A DNA stretch of 64,000 nucleotides from Oscillospiraceae bacterium (GCA_015068035.1 SVLI01000005.1:94952-158951); one strand, 5' to 3'. Positions 22,676 to 31,198 are shown, numbered from the stretch's first letter. Notes: a model not told the origin generated them from the sequence alone. Made by a program: numbers and translations.

Positions 22676-24763
22676 TCAGGGCATCTCAAAAAGCTTAATA
22701 CCGAACAGTGCCCAGAATTCCTCATTGCTGTGGTCATAACGGTAATAAACGCCATCGGCAAAGATGGTACCGCAACTATCCTCTGCTGGACAGCAGGAGA
22801 TCGTGCTGCCGTCGGCAAGCGTCAGTGTCAGGACACTCCCGAAGGGGCAGCCTGCGCCACCAGGCAAAACGGTCGCGTTTTTCAGCCAGTTCTCAAGCTT
22901 CGCCAGGGCTGCGGCATCGGACAGAACGTAGTCCGCGTCCTGCCAGTGTAGCCGGGCTTCCTTCAGGGGAATGACCTTTTCCGGAGCGTAGGGTTTGGCC
23001 CCTCCCTCGGGAACGATCAGCCGGATAACGCAATGATAAAGGATCTCTTCATAAGCGACTTCCGATTCGATATAACGTCCCTGCGGTCCCCAGGCCGGAA
23101 TCACACAATAATAGGTGCCCGGTTCAAGCCAGCAGACGCCGGTATTGCCGTACCAGGAGCTCCGCAGCGGGCGGAACTGGTGATCATAGATGTTGCAGAG
23201 ATAGCTTTGAGGATGATCGTACTGCACTTTGAAATCATCTGCCAGCGTTACCGTCGGGATCTTATCATAATCCTCTGGTGAAATGGATGGCGTGGGATTA
23301 TCCGGGTCGCCCTCTATAAGCCAACCGTTTTCCGTCCATGTTTTTTCATACCACAGGGTACAGTAGGGATCGACTGTGACGCCGCCGCTGGAAATCGTGA
23401 AAGGCGGAGCTTGTTCTGACGTGCTTGCGTCCGGGGAGAGTGTAGGAGCAATATCCGGCACTGTGGAGGGGGCAGGGATAAAGGCAGCCAGCGCCGTCTC
23501 GTAGTCCCCGGCACTGATGCGGTAGTAGCGGATGTCATTTCCGAAATGAACGGCGGCAAGACGCTCGGACTGATAAATGATGATCCGGTAATCGTCCTCA
23601 ATCAAGAATTCGATAAAACCGCGTGGCTCGGAAGAGGACGACGGCGCGCGACGCTCTGTCCATTCCGCACCTGCTAAGAACTGCGCCAGCGCCTCGGTGT
23701 CCGCAACGCCGGGCTGAACGCCGTCGGAATCTGCCGGGTATAGATTGGCGTAAGGCGCGGTGTCATGCTGCCCGATCAGCGTGATCGCGTTTTTGTAGTT
23801 GAGGAAGGACAGATCCGGCTCGTCCTCTTTCGGGTTCGTCAGGAAACAGACCGCGATGACCGCGCAGGCGATCAGCGCCGCGACGATGATCCAGAACGCG
23901 GGCTTTCTGTAATTCAGCACACCCTTTACCCGCCCCTTCACGCCGACTTCCCCAAAAGCAAGCGGACACGCCAGAATCAGCCGCCGCTGCATACTGCACG
24001 AGACGAGTGCGTTGGCGTAGGCTTTCTTCTCCGTCATTTCCATGTCGGAAATGACTTTCTCGTCGCAGGCCGCTTCGATATCCCGGCACAGCAGGATAAA
24101 AGCTACCCAAACTAACGGATTGAACCAATAAACGATGAGAAGAAGAAAACCGAGCGGCTTCCACAGGTGGTCTTTTCGCTTCAAATGGGCATGTTCGTGG
24201 GCGAGAACGAAGGCAGTTTCTTCTACATTCAAACCGGAGGGCAGATAGATCCGCGGACGGAACACGCCCAAAATGAACGGCGTTTTCACTTGATCGCATA
24301 GCCAAGCGTTTTTCTCATACGGGATCGCTTCCGCAACCTTATGACGCAGGCGGAGATAGCTGATCAGTCCGTATAAAAGAAGGATAGCTATGCCGCATAC
24401 CCATACAAGGCCGCCCAGATACAGAACGATCTGCATGGGATTCACGCTGTTCATGGGGGTCGCGGCCAGAGAGGTGCCAAGCGGCGGGTTGACCGCGTTG
24501 TCGATGACGGAAACGCCGCTGCTAATCTCGGGATGCTGGGCGTAGCCGATCGACGGGCTGATCACCTCCGCGCTCGGGATCAAGCTGAAAATCGACTGCA
24601 ATGAAAACGGGAGTACAAGCCGCAAGCCCACGAGACCCCAGAGCACGACGGAGATCCATTTCGGCGCTTTCTTCAACAGTAGTCGCAGCAGTATGACCGC
24701 GAGGATCAGCCAACCCGCGGAGATGCTCATATTCAGTACTTTTATGAAAACGGCTTCCATCAT
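22676..24763 (-). CDS. BlaR1/MecR1-type M56 metallopeptidase sensor with unusual extracytoplasmic region
   Basis: 695 residues. The N-terminal ~300 residues hold four membrane segments and the zinc peptidase core with HEHAH (~residue 190) and the DIEAACDEKV helix, as in BlaR1. A fifth membrane segment (ALIACAVIAVCFLTNP) follows. The remaining ~370 residues do not resemble a penicillin-binding domain; they hold a proline- and serine-rich linker (APSTVPDIAPTLSPDAS) between two beta-rich regions. In known systems the sensor detects an extracellular signal and its peptidase leads to cleavage of the BlaI repressor. It overlaps the repressor gene by four bases (ATGA type). Confidence 0.88.
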   Translation of the reverse strand: MMEAVFIKVLNMSISAGWLILAVILLRLLLKKAPKWISVVLWGLVGLRLVLPFSLQSIFSLIPSAEVISPSIGYAQHPEISSGVSVIDNAVNPPLGTSLAATPMNSVNPMQIVLYLGGLVWVCGIAILLLYGLISYLRLRHKVAEAIPYEKNAWLCDQVKTPFILGVFRPRIYLPSGLNVEETAFVLAHEHAHLKRKDHLWKPLGFLLLIVYWFNPLVWVAFILLCRDIEAACDEKVISDMEMTEKKAYANALVSCSMQRRLILACPLAFGEVGVKGRVKGVLNYRKPAFWIIVAALIACAVIAVCFLTNPKEDEPDLSFLNYKNAITLIGQHDTAPYANLYPADSDGVQPGVADTEALAQFLAGAEWTERRAPSSSSEPRGFIEFLIEDDYRIIIYQSERLAAVHFGNDIRYYRISAGDYETALAAFIPAPSTVPDIAPTLSPDASTSEQAPPFTISSGGVTVDPYCTLWYEKTWTENGWLIEGDPDNPTPSISPEDYDKIPTVTLADDFKVQYDHPQSYLCNIYDHQFRPLRSSWYGNTGVCWLEPGTYYCVIPAWGPQGRYIESEVAYEEILYHCVIRLIVPEGGAKPYAPEKVIPLKEARLHWQDADYVLSDAAALAKLENWLKNATVLPGGAGCPFGSVLTLTLADGSTISCCPAEDSCGTIFADGVYYRYDHSNEEFWALFGIKLFEMP

Positions 24764-25122
24764 TTATCCTCCGCTTCGTCGATCATGGCGCGGATCGCGG
24801 CCGCCTCCTCCGCGGTCAGCCTGCTGCTTTTGGTAAACGCGGCGATGAACGCGGGCAGCGACCCGTCAAAGGAGTCCTCCACGAACTGCCTCGACTGCTG
24901 CGCGTAAAACTGTTCCCTTGAAAGAAGAGAAGTGACCGTCCCCTTATTGTTCATGAACAGACCCTTTTCACACAGGCGCTTGATGACGGTATGGGTTGTC
25001 GTGCGCTTCCAACTGAAAGCTTTTTCCGCCAGATTGACCAGCTCCGTGGAGGTGACCGGCTCGTTCGCCCAGATCATATCCGCGAAACGGCTCTCGATGA
25101 TGCCTAATTGTATTTCGGCCAT
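24760..25122 (-). CDS. BlaI/MecI/CopY-family transcriptional repressor
   Basis: 120 residues, a typical length. A winged helix at residues ~1-70 (ESRFADMIWANEPVTSTELV, then WKRTTTHTVIKRLCEKG) binds DNA, and the C-terminal helices dimerise and carry the site cleaved on induction. First gene of a two-gene operon with the M56 sensor. Two TACA/TGTA-type dyads lie on its promoter, so it most likely represses its own operon. Confidence 0.9.
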   Translation of the reverse strand: MAEIQLGIIESRFADMIWANEPVTSTELVNLAEKAFSWKRTTTHTVIKRLCEKGLFMNNKGTVTSLLSREQFYAQQSRQFVEDSFDGSLPAFIAAFTKSSRLTAEEAAAIRAMIDEAEDK

Positions 25123-25139
25123 AAGCGTCGCCCCTTTCG

Positions 25140-25192
25140 GACTACAAATAGTAGTCTTCCTACATACTACAACTTGTAGTCTTGATTGTCAA
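25140..25192 (-). promoter_or_regulatory. blaI-blaR promoter with two operator dyads
   Basis: Minus strand TTGACA (25187-25192), 17-base spacer, TAGTAT (25164-25169). The palindrome ACTACAACTTGTAGT (25166-25180) covers spacer and -10, and a second dyad GACTACAAATAGTAGTC (25140-25156) covers the start-point region. Both match the ACTACA/TGTAGT form of BlaI/MecI sites. Confidence 0.85.
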
Positions 25193-25328
25193 GGGATTTT
25201 TTTGTACCACAGTTTCCCAACTGAAACCGTATGATAGCACAGGCTTCAATTGGTCAACGGAGCGCAGACCTGTCATGAAATCATTAAATTTTACTCAAAA
25301 TTCTGGAAATCAGAGCCATAAAAGCAAG

Positions 25329-25369
25329 AATCCTGAGCTGGGACAGACCCGGTTCAGGATTCCTTTTTA
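25329..25369 (+). terminator. Orphan terminator hairpin
   Basis: Stem GAATCCTGA / TCAGGATTC with a 17-base loop, then CTTTTT. No gene is recognised just upstream on the plus strand; otherwise the 25.19-25.43 kb gap holds nothing recognisable. Confidence 0.55.
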
Positions 25370-25431
25370 ATAATATAGTGAAATAGTGCCGAGAATAGCT
25401 AGATTTCAAGTCATTCAAGGCACTTTTGAAC

Positions 25432-25470
25432 AAAAAAGTAGGATTGCCATTTTGTTAAAATAGCAATCCT
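25432..25470 (-). terminator. Terminator of the tRNA-Ser pair (right copy of the inverted repeat)
   Basis: Near-perfect hairpin AGGATTGC..ATTTT / AAAAT..GCAATCCT (25440-25470) starting five bases after the tRNA CCA end, followed on the minus strand by ACTTTTTTG. Confidence 0.8.
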
Positions 25471-25474
25471 AACA

Positions 25475-25566
25475 TGGCGGAGAAGATGGGATTTGAACCC
25501 ATGCTCGGCTCAACACCGACTACTCCCTTAGCAGGGGAGCCCCTTCGGCCACTTGGGTACTTCTCC
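25475..25566 (-). tRNA. tRNA-Ser (GCT)
   Basis: 92 nt including encoded CCA. Acceptor GGAGAAG/CTTCTCC, anticodon loop CTGCTAA (GCT), long variable arm typical of serine tRNAs, and GGTTCAAATCC T-loop. Confidence 0.95.
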
Positions 25567-25603
25567 AAGCCGAATGTTTTTGCGCTTTTGCACCGATGGA
25601 AAC

Positions 25604-25691
25604 TGGCGGAGAGAGTGGGATTCGAACCCACGGATGCTCTCACATCGCCGGTTTTCAAGACCGGTGCCTTCGACCGCTCGGCCATCTCTCC
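25604..25691 (-). tRNA. tRNA-Ser (TGA)
   Basis: 88 nt including CCA. Acceptor GGAGAGA/TCTCTCC, anticodon loop CTTGAAA (TGA), long variable arm, T-loop GGTTCGAATCC. It lies 37 bp upstream of tRNA-Ser(GCT), and both are read leftward from one promoter. Confidence 0.95.
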
Positions 25692-25727
25692 TCATCCGAG
25701 CCAGTGCGCAAGCGCCTGCGCCCGAGT

Positions 25728-25756
25728 ATATTACCATAAACATTGCGCCTTGTCAA
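25728..25756 (-). promoter_or_regulatory. Promoter of the tRNA-Ser pair
   Basis: Minus strand TTGACA (25751-25756), 17-base spacer, TAATAT (25728-25733). Confidence 0.8.
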
Positions 25757-25799
25757 TCCATTTCTTTTGCGATCTTGCGTGAACTTGCATAAAGTGGAA

Positions 25800-25860
25800 T
25801 TGACAGCGCCTTTGCTGGGTGGTATAGTATATGAAAAGTATAACAAATCATACTTTTCAT
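25800..25860 (+). promoter_or_regulatory. Promoter with start-site operator for the AbrB-ABC operon
   Basis: TTGACA (25800-25805), 17-base spacer, TATAGT (25823-25828). A perfect 11-base inverted repeat ATGAAAAGTAT / ATACTTTTCAT (25831-25841, 25850-25860) begins just after the -10 box, where a bound repressor would block initiation. Confidence 0.8.
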
Positions 25861-25886
25861 ACGAATGTCAAAAGGAGGAAGGCTTT

Positions 25887-26135
25887 ATGAAGAAACCGGC
25901 GCCGCGCGGATACTGCGCAGGTATGGCGCGCGTGGGGGAGAAGGGGCAGATCGTGATCCCGAAGGAGATGCGCGAGATGTTCGGCATCGAGCCGGGGGAT
26001 ACGCTGCTGATTGTTGCGGACATAAACCGCGGTATTGCCATCCCGGCCAAGGAGGAGTTTGACAAGCTCTCCAGACTTGTGATGGACATCGGCTTTGCCG
26101 CCGCGGAGGAAAAGGAGCGCGGGGAAGATGCGTGA
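25887..26135 (+). CDS. AbrB/SpoVT-type DNA-binding regulator
   Basis: 82 residues from the ATG at 25887 (AAAGGAGGAAGG upstream). A swapped-hairpin AbrB domain fills residues ~12-55: ARVGEKGQIVIPKEMREMFG then IEPGDTLLIVAD. A short C-terminal helix follows. First gene of an operon with an ABC ATPase and permease, overlapping the ATPase start by eight bases. Such small AbrB proteins usually autoregulate their exporter operon, and the inverted repeat at the transcription start is the obvious site. Confidence 0.9.
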   Translation: MKKPAPRGYCAGMARVGEKGQIVIPKEMREMFGIEPGDTLLIVADINRGIAIPAKEEFDKLSRLVMDIGFAAAEEKERGEDA

Positions 26136-26967
26136 ACCGATTTTGGAGGTCGCGGGGCTGACGAAGCGCTATCCGGGTTTTGCGCTGGAAGACGCGTCGT
26201 TTTCCCTGCATGCGGGGGAAATTATGGGCTTCGTCGGGCGCAACGGCGCGGGTAAGACCACAACGCTCAAAGCCCTGCTCAATTTTGTGCATCCGGACGC
26301 GGGTGAGGTGCGCTTTTTCGGCATGGATGCTGCGGTGCAGGAGCTGGAGATCAAAAAGCGCATCGGCTTTGTGTCGGGCGGCGCGGATTACTATGCGCAA
26401 AAGCGCCTCGGCACGATTCTGCAGGTGGTGCGGCGCTTCTATCCGGGCTGGGATGATGCGCTCTGTGCGCGCTATATGGCGCAGTTTCAGCTCGATGCAA
26501 ACAAGCAGACGCGGCAGCTTTCCGCGGGCATGAAGGTCAAATTCGCGCTGGTGCTCGCCCTCTCGCACGGGGCGGAGCTGTTGCTGCTCGACGAGCCGAC
26601 CAGCGGGCTCGACCCCGTCTCGCGCGAGGAGATATTGGAGATTTTCCTTTCGCTTGCGGATGAGGGCGTGAGCATCCTGTTTTCTACGCATATTACCTCG
26701 GATCTTGAAAAGTGCGCGGATACGATCACCTATATCCGCAGCGGGCGGATTGAAGCGAGCAGCCCGCTGCGCGATTTCAAGGCGGCCTATCGGCTTGTGA
26801 CGCTGCCGGAGCGGGTCGATGACCCAATGCTCCTCGGCGCGCGGCGCAGCCGGGAGGGCTATACGGCGCTGCTGCGCACGGGGGATGCGGAAAAGAGCGT
26901 CTATGCGCATCGCCTGGCGACGCTTGACGAGATTCTTGTGCATCTCGAAAAGGAGGAGCGGGCATGA
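26128..26967 (+). CDS. ABC exporter ATP-binding protein (YtrB/BcrA type)
   Basis: 279 residues. Walker A GRNGAGKTT (~38-46), signature LSAGMKVKFALVLAL, Walker B ELLLLDEPTSGLD and H-loop STHITSD are intact. The C-terminal ~60 residues have the extension seen in YtrB-like proteins. It pairs with the permease that begins four bases before its stop. The AbrB-type regulator, ATPase and small permease together form a common Clostridia exporter module, often of lipid-active or peptide compounds; the substrate is unknown. Confidence 0.9.
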   Translation: MREPILEVAGLTKRYPGFALEDASFSLHAGEIMGFVGRNGAGKTTTLKALLNFVHPDAGEVRFFGMDAAVQELEIKKRIGFVSGGADYYAQKRLGTILQVVRRFYPGWDDALCARYMAQFQLDANKQTRQLSAGMKVKFALVLALSHGAELLLLDEPTSGLDPVSREEILEIFLSLADEGVSILFSTHITSDLEKCADTITYIRSGRIEASSPLRDFKAAYRLVTLPERVDDPMLLGARRSREGYTALLRTGDAEKSVYAHRLATLDEILVHLEKEERA

Positions 26968-27614
26968 AAAATCTGCTGTATAAGGAGCTGAAGCTCGCGC
27001 TGCAGGCGCCGGCGGTGCTGTTTCTGGCGCTCTCAGCCATGCTGCTGATTCCAAATTATCCCTATTACGTCACATTTTTCTATACGGCGCTCGGCATCTT
27101 TTTCTGCTGCCAGCTCGGGCGGGAGAATCACGACATTTTCTTCACACTCTGCCTGCCTGTGCGCAAGCGTGATGTGGTCTCGGCGCGCTTTCTGCTCGCC
27201 GTGCTGCTGGAAGCGGCGCAGATGCTTCTGGCCGTGCCCTTTGCCGTGCTGCGGCAGAGTTTTGACGTCCTCGGCGGCAACGCGGTCGGCATGGACGCAA
27301 ATCTCGCGTTTTTCGCGCTTTCGCTGCCGATGCTGGGGCTGTTCCATCTGGTGTTCTTCCCGGCCTATTACAAAAATCCGCAAAAGGTCGGCCTGCCCTT
27401 CGTGAAAGGCAGCATTGCGGTTTTCGTGTATGTGCTCGTGGCCGAGGCCTGCGTCCATGCGCTGCCCTTTTTCCGGGATAAGCTCGACACGATGCACGGC
27501 GCGTTCCTGCCGGAAAAGCTGCTTGTGCTGCTGCTCGGCGCTCTGCTGTATCTGCTTTTAAGCTTCCTTGCCTGGAGAAAGAGCCTGCGCCTTTTTGAAA
27601 AGCTGGATCTGTAA
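26964..27614 (+). CDS. ABC-2-type permease
   Basis: 216 residues with about six hydrophobic segments. The N-terminal KNLLYKELKLALQAP amphipathic helix and the CQLGRENHDIFFTLCLPVRK cytoplasmic loop are typical of ABC_2 permeases such as those with YtrB/BcrA ATPases. ATGA overlap with the ATPase gene. It should form the membrane part of the exporter. Confidence 0.85.
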   Translation: MKNLLYKELKLALQAPAVLFLALSAMLLIPNYPYYVTFFYTALGIFFCCQLGRENHDIFFTLCLPVRKRDVVSARFLLAVLLEAAQMLLAVPFAVLRQSFDVLGGNAVGMDANLAFFALSLPMLGLFHLVFFPAYYKNPQKVGLPFVKGSIAVFVYVLVAEACVHALPFFRDKLDTMHGAFLPEKLLVLLLGALLYLLLSFLAWRKSLRLFEKLDL

Positions 27615-27755
27615 AGGGGAAAGCGGTTCATTGCGCCGGCGGGCTTTCAAAACACTCGCGCACAGCCACACACCGCTCGCGCGCCGTTTCAAAAAAATTA
27701 CAGTTTTTACCGCGCGCAGCGGATGTTCTTTGCCGGTTTCGCAGCATAAATTTCT

Positions 27756-27807
27756 GCCCTCCGTGTCAAAATAGGCTCGATAAGCTTTTTTGCACGGAGG
27801 GCTTTTT
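27756..27807 (+). terminator. Terminator overlapping the next gene's ribosome binding site
   Basis: GCCCTCCGTG (27756-27765) pairs perfectly with CACGGAGGGC (27793-27802), followed by T5. The right arm contains GGAGG, the binding site for the ATG at 27811. Confidence 0.75.
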
Positions 27808-27810
27808 GCG

Positions 27811-28191
27811 ATGAAAAAAAGGATTTATGCTGCGCTTTTGGCGCTGACGCTGCTTTCCACCCCGGCGCTGGTTGCCGTGGCGGCGCCGGACGGCGCAGCG
27901 GAAACGGGCAGCGCGCCCGAGGCGCGGAATCTGGAGATCGAAACGCCGCGCGGCAGCGCCTACACAGGCAAGCTCGAGGCGGAGGATGCGGATGGCGATC
28001 TCAGCGGTTTTGAGATCACGACACCGCCGATCAAGGGCACGGTTGCGCTGCAGCCGGACGGCAGCTTCGTCTACACGCCCCTTGTGGGGCGGCGAGGCCG
28101 GGATTATTTCGGCTACAAGGCGGTCGATGCGCGGGGCAATCTCTCTCAGGAGGCCACCGTCATCATCCGCCTGACGAAGCCGGAGGTCTGA
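27811..28191 (+). CDS. Secreted single-domain Ig-like (cadherin/VCBS-type) protein
   Basis: 126 residues. A signal peptide occupies residues 1-~25 (MKKRIYAALLALTLLSTPAL then VAVAA). A single bacterial Ig-like domain follows: EAEDADGDLSGFEITTPPIK, GTVALQPDGSFVYTPLVG, then RGRDYFGYKAVDARGN and ATVIIRL, the pattern of Big_9/cadherin-like repeats that normally occur in long arrays on surface proteins. A lone copy exported without an anchor is unusual. Its ribosome binding site is locked in the terminator stem just upstream, so translation may be conditional. Confidence 0.8.
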   Translation: MKKRIYAALLALTLLSTPALVAVAAPDGAAETGSAPEARNLEIETPRGSAYTGKLEAEDADGDLSGFEITTPPIKGTVALQPDGSFVYTPLVGRRGRDYFGYKAVDARGNLSQEATVIIRLTKPEV

Positions 28192-28207
28192 TTTTCCGGG
28201 AGGAAAA

Positions 28208-28236
28208 GAAAAGCGTGGCAAAATGCCACGCTTTTC
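28208..28236. terminator. Bidirectional terminator
   Basis: 13-bp perfect stem GAAAAGCGTGGCA / TGCCACGCTTTTC with an AAA loop. It serves the Ig-like gene and the convergent trkH. Confidence 0.9.
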
Positions 28237-28274
28237 TTATGTCTTGCTCTGCAAGTAATGTATTTTATGCGGCT

Positions 28275-29723
28275 TTACTTTTTCCAAACTGCGGGTGCGA
28301 AGAGAATCAGAATCGGATACAGCTCCAGTCGGCCGAGAAGCATGTCAAAAATCAGCACAAGCTTGCTCAGCAGGGAGAGAGAAGCGAAATTGCCCGTCGG
28401 CCCCACAACGTCAAGACCCGGGCCGACGTTGTTCAGGCAGGCCGCCACCGCGGAAAAAGAGGTCTCAAAGCTGAAATTGTCCAGCGAGACGATCAGCACG
28501 GAAAACGCCATGATGAAAAAGTAGATCAGGAAGTAGCTCTGCACTTCGGAGACCGTCGAATCCTCAACGAGCTCGCCGTCCATGTGCACAAGCTTGACGG
28601 AATTCGGCCGCAGCGTGCGATGGACGGAGCGCCGCGCGCTCTTGAACGCGAGCAGCACGCGGGATACCTTGAGGCCGCCGCCCGTGCTTCCGGCGCAGGC
28701 GCCCATGAACATCAGCAGCAGCAGGATGGCGCGGCTCAGCTCCGGCCAGGCGTTGAAGTCGGCCGTGGCAAAGCCCGTCGTCGTGATGATGGAGGCAACC
28801 TGGAAGATCGCGTGGTGGAAGGCTTCGCCGAAGCTTCCGTAGGCGCTTAAAATGTTCAGCGTGATAATCAGCGTGGCGGCAAAGATCGTGATCAGATAAA
28901 GGCGCAGCTCCTCACTGCGCAGCACGGCGCGGACTTCGCGCATCAGCAGCAGATAGTACAGGCTGAAGTTTACGCCGAAGAGAATCATGAAAACGGTCGT
29001 GACGGTCTGGCAATAGGGGGAATAGGCGCCCAGACTGTTTGCGCGGATGGAAAATCCGCCGGTTCCGGCTGTGCCGAAGGTGGTGGTCACGGCGTCAAGC
29101 ACCGGCATCCGCCCGATCAGGAGCAGCACAACTTGTATCAGCGTGAGGACGATGTAGATGCCGTAGAGAATTTTCGCGGTGCGCTGCATGCGCGGCACCA
29201 GCTTGGAAACCTGCGGGCCGGGGCTCTCCGCGCGCAGAAGGTGCAGAGAATCGCCAAGCTCTCCGCCAGCGACGGGGCCGAGGGCCAGCACAAACACAAG
29301 AACGCCCATGCCGCCGAGCCAGTGCGTGAAGCTGCGCCAGTAGAGCAGCCCGTGAGACATGGCTTCCACGTTTGGCAGAATGCTCGCGCCGGTCGTTGTG
29401 AAGCCGGATACGGTCTCAAACAAAGCGTCCACAAAATTCGGGATCTCCCCGCTGAAGAAGAAGGGGAGCGCGCCGAAAAGCGAAACGACGATCCATGCCA
29501 GGCCGACGGTCACAAAACCCTCGCGTGCATAGAAGTTCCGGCTTTTTTGCTTGATTTTGGAAAGCAGAAAACCGCAGAGGCCGCTGGCGACAATTGTGCC
29601 GAGAAAGGCGTAGCCCGGCAGCATTTCCCCATAGCAGAAGGAGATGATCATGGCCGGCAGCATAAACGCGGCAACCGCCATCAGAATCCGGCCGACGACA
29701 CGAAAAATAATTCGGTAGTTCAT
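28275..29723 (-). CDS. trkH: TrkH/KtrB-family potassium channel subunit
   Basis: 482 residues, polytopic with four pore-loop repeats. The selectivity loops are seen as SGFTTTGAS, FGTAGTGGFS, TTTGFAT and GACAGSTGGG. It conducts K+ across the membrane under control of a cytoplasmic RCK ring. It lies nine bases after trkA, with AAGGAGAGG before its ATG spanning the trkA stop, so the two are cotranscribed and translationally close. Confidence 0.92.
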   Translation of the reverse strand: MNYRIIFRVVGRILMAVAAFMLPAMIISFCYGEMLPGYAFLGTIVASGLCGFLLSKIKQKSRNFYAREGFVTVGLAWIVVSLFGALPFFFSGEIPNFVDALFETVSGFTTTGASILPNVEAMSHGLLYWRSFTHWLGGMGVLVFVLALGPVAGGELGDSLHLLRAESPGPQVSKLVPRMQRTAKILYGIYIVLTLIQVVLLLIGRMPVLDAVTTTFGTAGTGGFSIRANSLGAYSPYCQTVTTVFMILFGVNFSLYYLLLMREVRAVLRSEELRLYLITIFAATLIITLNILSAYGSFGEAFHHAIFQVASIITTTGFATADFNAWPELSRAILLLLMFMGACAGSTGGGLKVSRVLLAFKSARRSVHRTLRPNSVKLVHMDGELVEDSTVSEVQSYFLIYFFIMAFSVLIVSLDNFSFETSFSAVAACLNNVGPGLDVVGPTGNFASLSLLSKLVLIFDMLLGRLELYPILILFAPAVWKK

Positions 29724-29732
29724 AGCCTCTCC

Positions 29733-31100
29733 TTAATCCTCCGCGGCAAAAATATCGTTCAGGTCAAGGATGACGCGGTCGGCGGCTGTGACCACAATGA
29801 CGGTGTCGCCCTTTTCGATGGTGTCGCTGCCGCCGGGGATGATGATCTTGCCCATGCGGTTGATGCAGGCGATGAGGATGTTCGGCTTGAGGCGGATTTT
29901 GCTGAGCGTCTCGCCCAGATGCTTTGTCTGCTCCGTTGTGAGGAATTCCAGCGCCTCAACCCGGTTGTTCACAAGATGGTGCATGGCCAGCACGCTGCTG
30001 CCGCTGCTGTTTTGCATCGCGCGCACGTAGCGCACGATGTTCTGCGCGCAGAGGAGCTTCGGGCTGATTACGCAGTCCACGCCCCGGTTGCGGAACACGT
30101 CGTTGTATTCCGTGCGGTTGAGCTTGGTGATCACCTGCGGGATGCCCAGGAAGCTGGCATACATGGACAGGGTGAGGTTTTCGCCGTCCTGCTCCGTGAG
30201 GGCCACGACGGTGTCCATCTGGGAGATGTTTTCTTCGTTGAGGATGTTCTGATCGAAGCTGTCGCCCCGGATGATCGTCGCGCCCGGCAGCATCTCTGCC
30301 AGCGTTTCTGCCAGCTCGGGGTTCGATTCGATGATTTTCACGCGCGTGCCGGAGCGCAGAAGCATGGGCGCGAGCATCTGCGTGATGCGGCTGCCGCCGA
30401 TAATCATGGCGTCCTTGGCCTTTTTCGAGCGGATGCCCAGATTGCGCAGAAGATGGAGTAGCTCGTCAGCCGGCGCCGTGACGTACAGCTTGTCGTTCGC
30501 CTGGAGCTGATAGCGGCCATCCGGAATCACGACGCGATCGCCGCGCTCCACGGCGCAGACCAGCACCTTGGCCTTCAAACGGGGGCTCAGTTCCATCAGG
30601 CGGAGGCCACACAGCGGCGAATCCTCCCGCAGCTCCAGCTCGACAATCTCCACGCGCCCCTTGGCAAAGGAGTCGCGCTTGAGAAAGCCCGGAATCTGCA
30701 TCAGGCGGAAAATTTCGTTTGCAGCCGCCTGCTCCGGGTTGACTGTCATGGACAGGCCCATCTCATTGCGCAGGAAGTAGAGCTGTTCGCTGTATTCCGG
30801 GTTGCGGATGCGCGCGATGGTGGTGGTGCAGCCGAGTTTTCGGGCAATCACGCAGCTCATGAAGTTCAGCTCATCGAGCGGGGTAACGGCGATCAGCAGA
30901 TCGCTGCTGCCGACGTCCGCGGCCTTGAGCGTGCGCATGCTCGCACCGTTGCCGTAGCTGACCATGATGTCCAGCTCGGCGGAGAGCTGGGAAACGACTT
31001 CACGGTCGTTGTCGATGAGCACAATGTCGTGTCCCTCGCGGGTGAGCTGCGCCGCCAGCGTCTGTCCGACTACGCCGCCGCCGACAATGATGATCTTCAA
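29733..31100 (-). CDS. trkA: TrkA potassium uptake NAD-binding subunit
   Basis: 455 residues from a TTG at 31100, which gives the family N-terminus KIIIVGGGVVGQ and has AAGAAGGG upstream. An ATG at 31130 would add ten non-conserved residues and lacks a good ribosome binding site. Two RCK halves are present, each with a Rossmann NAD-binding domain (GGGVVGQTLA at ~7; AMIIGGSRITQMLAP at ~235) and a TrkA-C domain. It forms the gating ring on TrkH. First gene of the trkA-trkH operon. Confidence 0.9.
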   Translation of the reverse strand: MKIIIVGGGVVGQTLAAQLTREGHDIVLIDNDREVVSQLSAELDIMVSYGNGASMRTLKAADVGSSDLLIAVTPLDELNFMSCVIARKLGCTTTIARIRNPEYSEQLYFLRNEMGLSMTVNPEQAAANEIFRLMQIPGFLKRDSFAKGRVEIVELELREDSPLCGLRLMELSPRLKAKVLVCAVERGDRVVIPDGRYQLQANDKLYVTAPADELLHLLRNLGIRSKKAKDAMIIGGSRITQMLAPMLLRSGTRVKIIESNPELAETLAEMLPGATIIRGDSFDQNILNEENISQMDTVVALTEQDGENLTLSMYASFLGIPQVITKLNRTEYNDVFRNRGVDCVISPKLLCAQNIVRYVRAMQNSSGSSVLAMHHLVNNRVEALEFLTTEQTKHLGETLSKIRLKPNILIACINRMGKIIIPGGSDTIEKGDTVIVVTAADRVILDLNDIFAAED

Positions 31101-31169
31101 TTCGAAAACCCTTCTTTCATTTAACGGCATAAAGCCTTGAAATGTGCGGAGTTTACGGTACGCAAAAGC

Positions 31170-31198
31170 ATTTTACTATATTTGTCAGCGGTTTTCAA
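31170..31198 (-). promoter_or_regulatory. Promoter of trkA-trkH
   Basis: Minus strand TTGAAA (31193-31198), 17-base spacer, TAAAAT (31170-31175). Confidence 0.75.

Noticed and set aside
22270..25470. Intact integrative element at tRNA-Ser
   Set aside because: The flanking repeats are inverted, not direct, and no integrase, relaxase or transposase is encoded between them.
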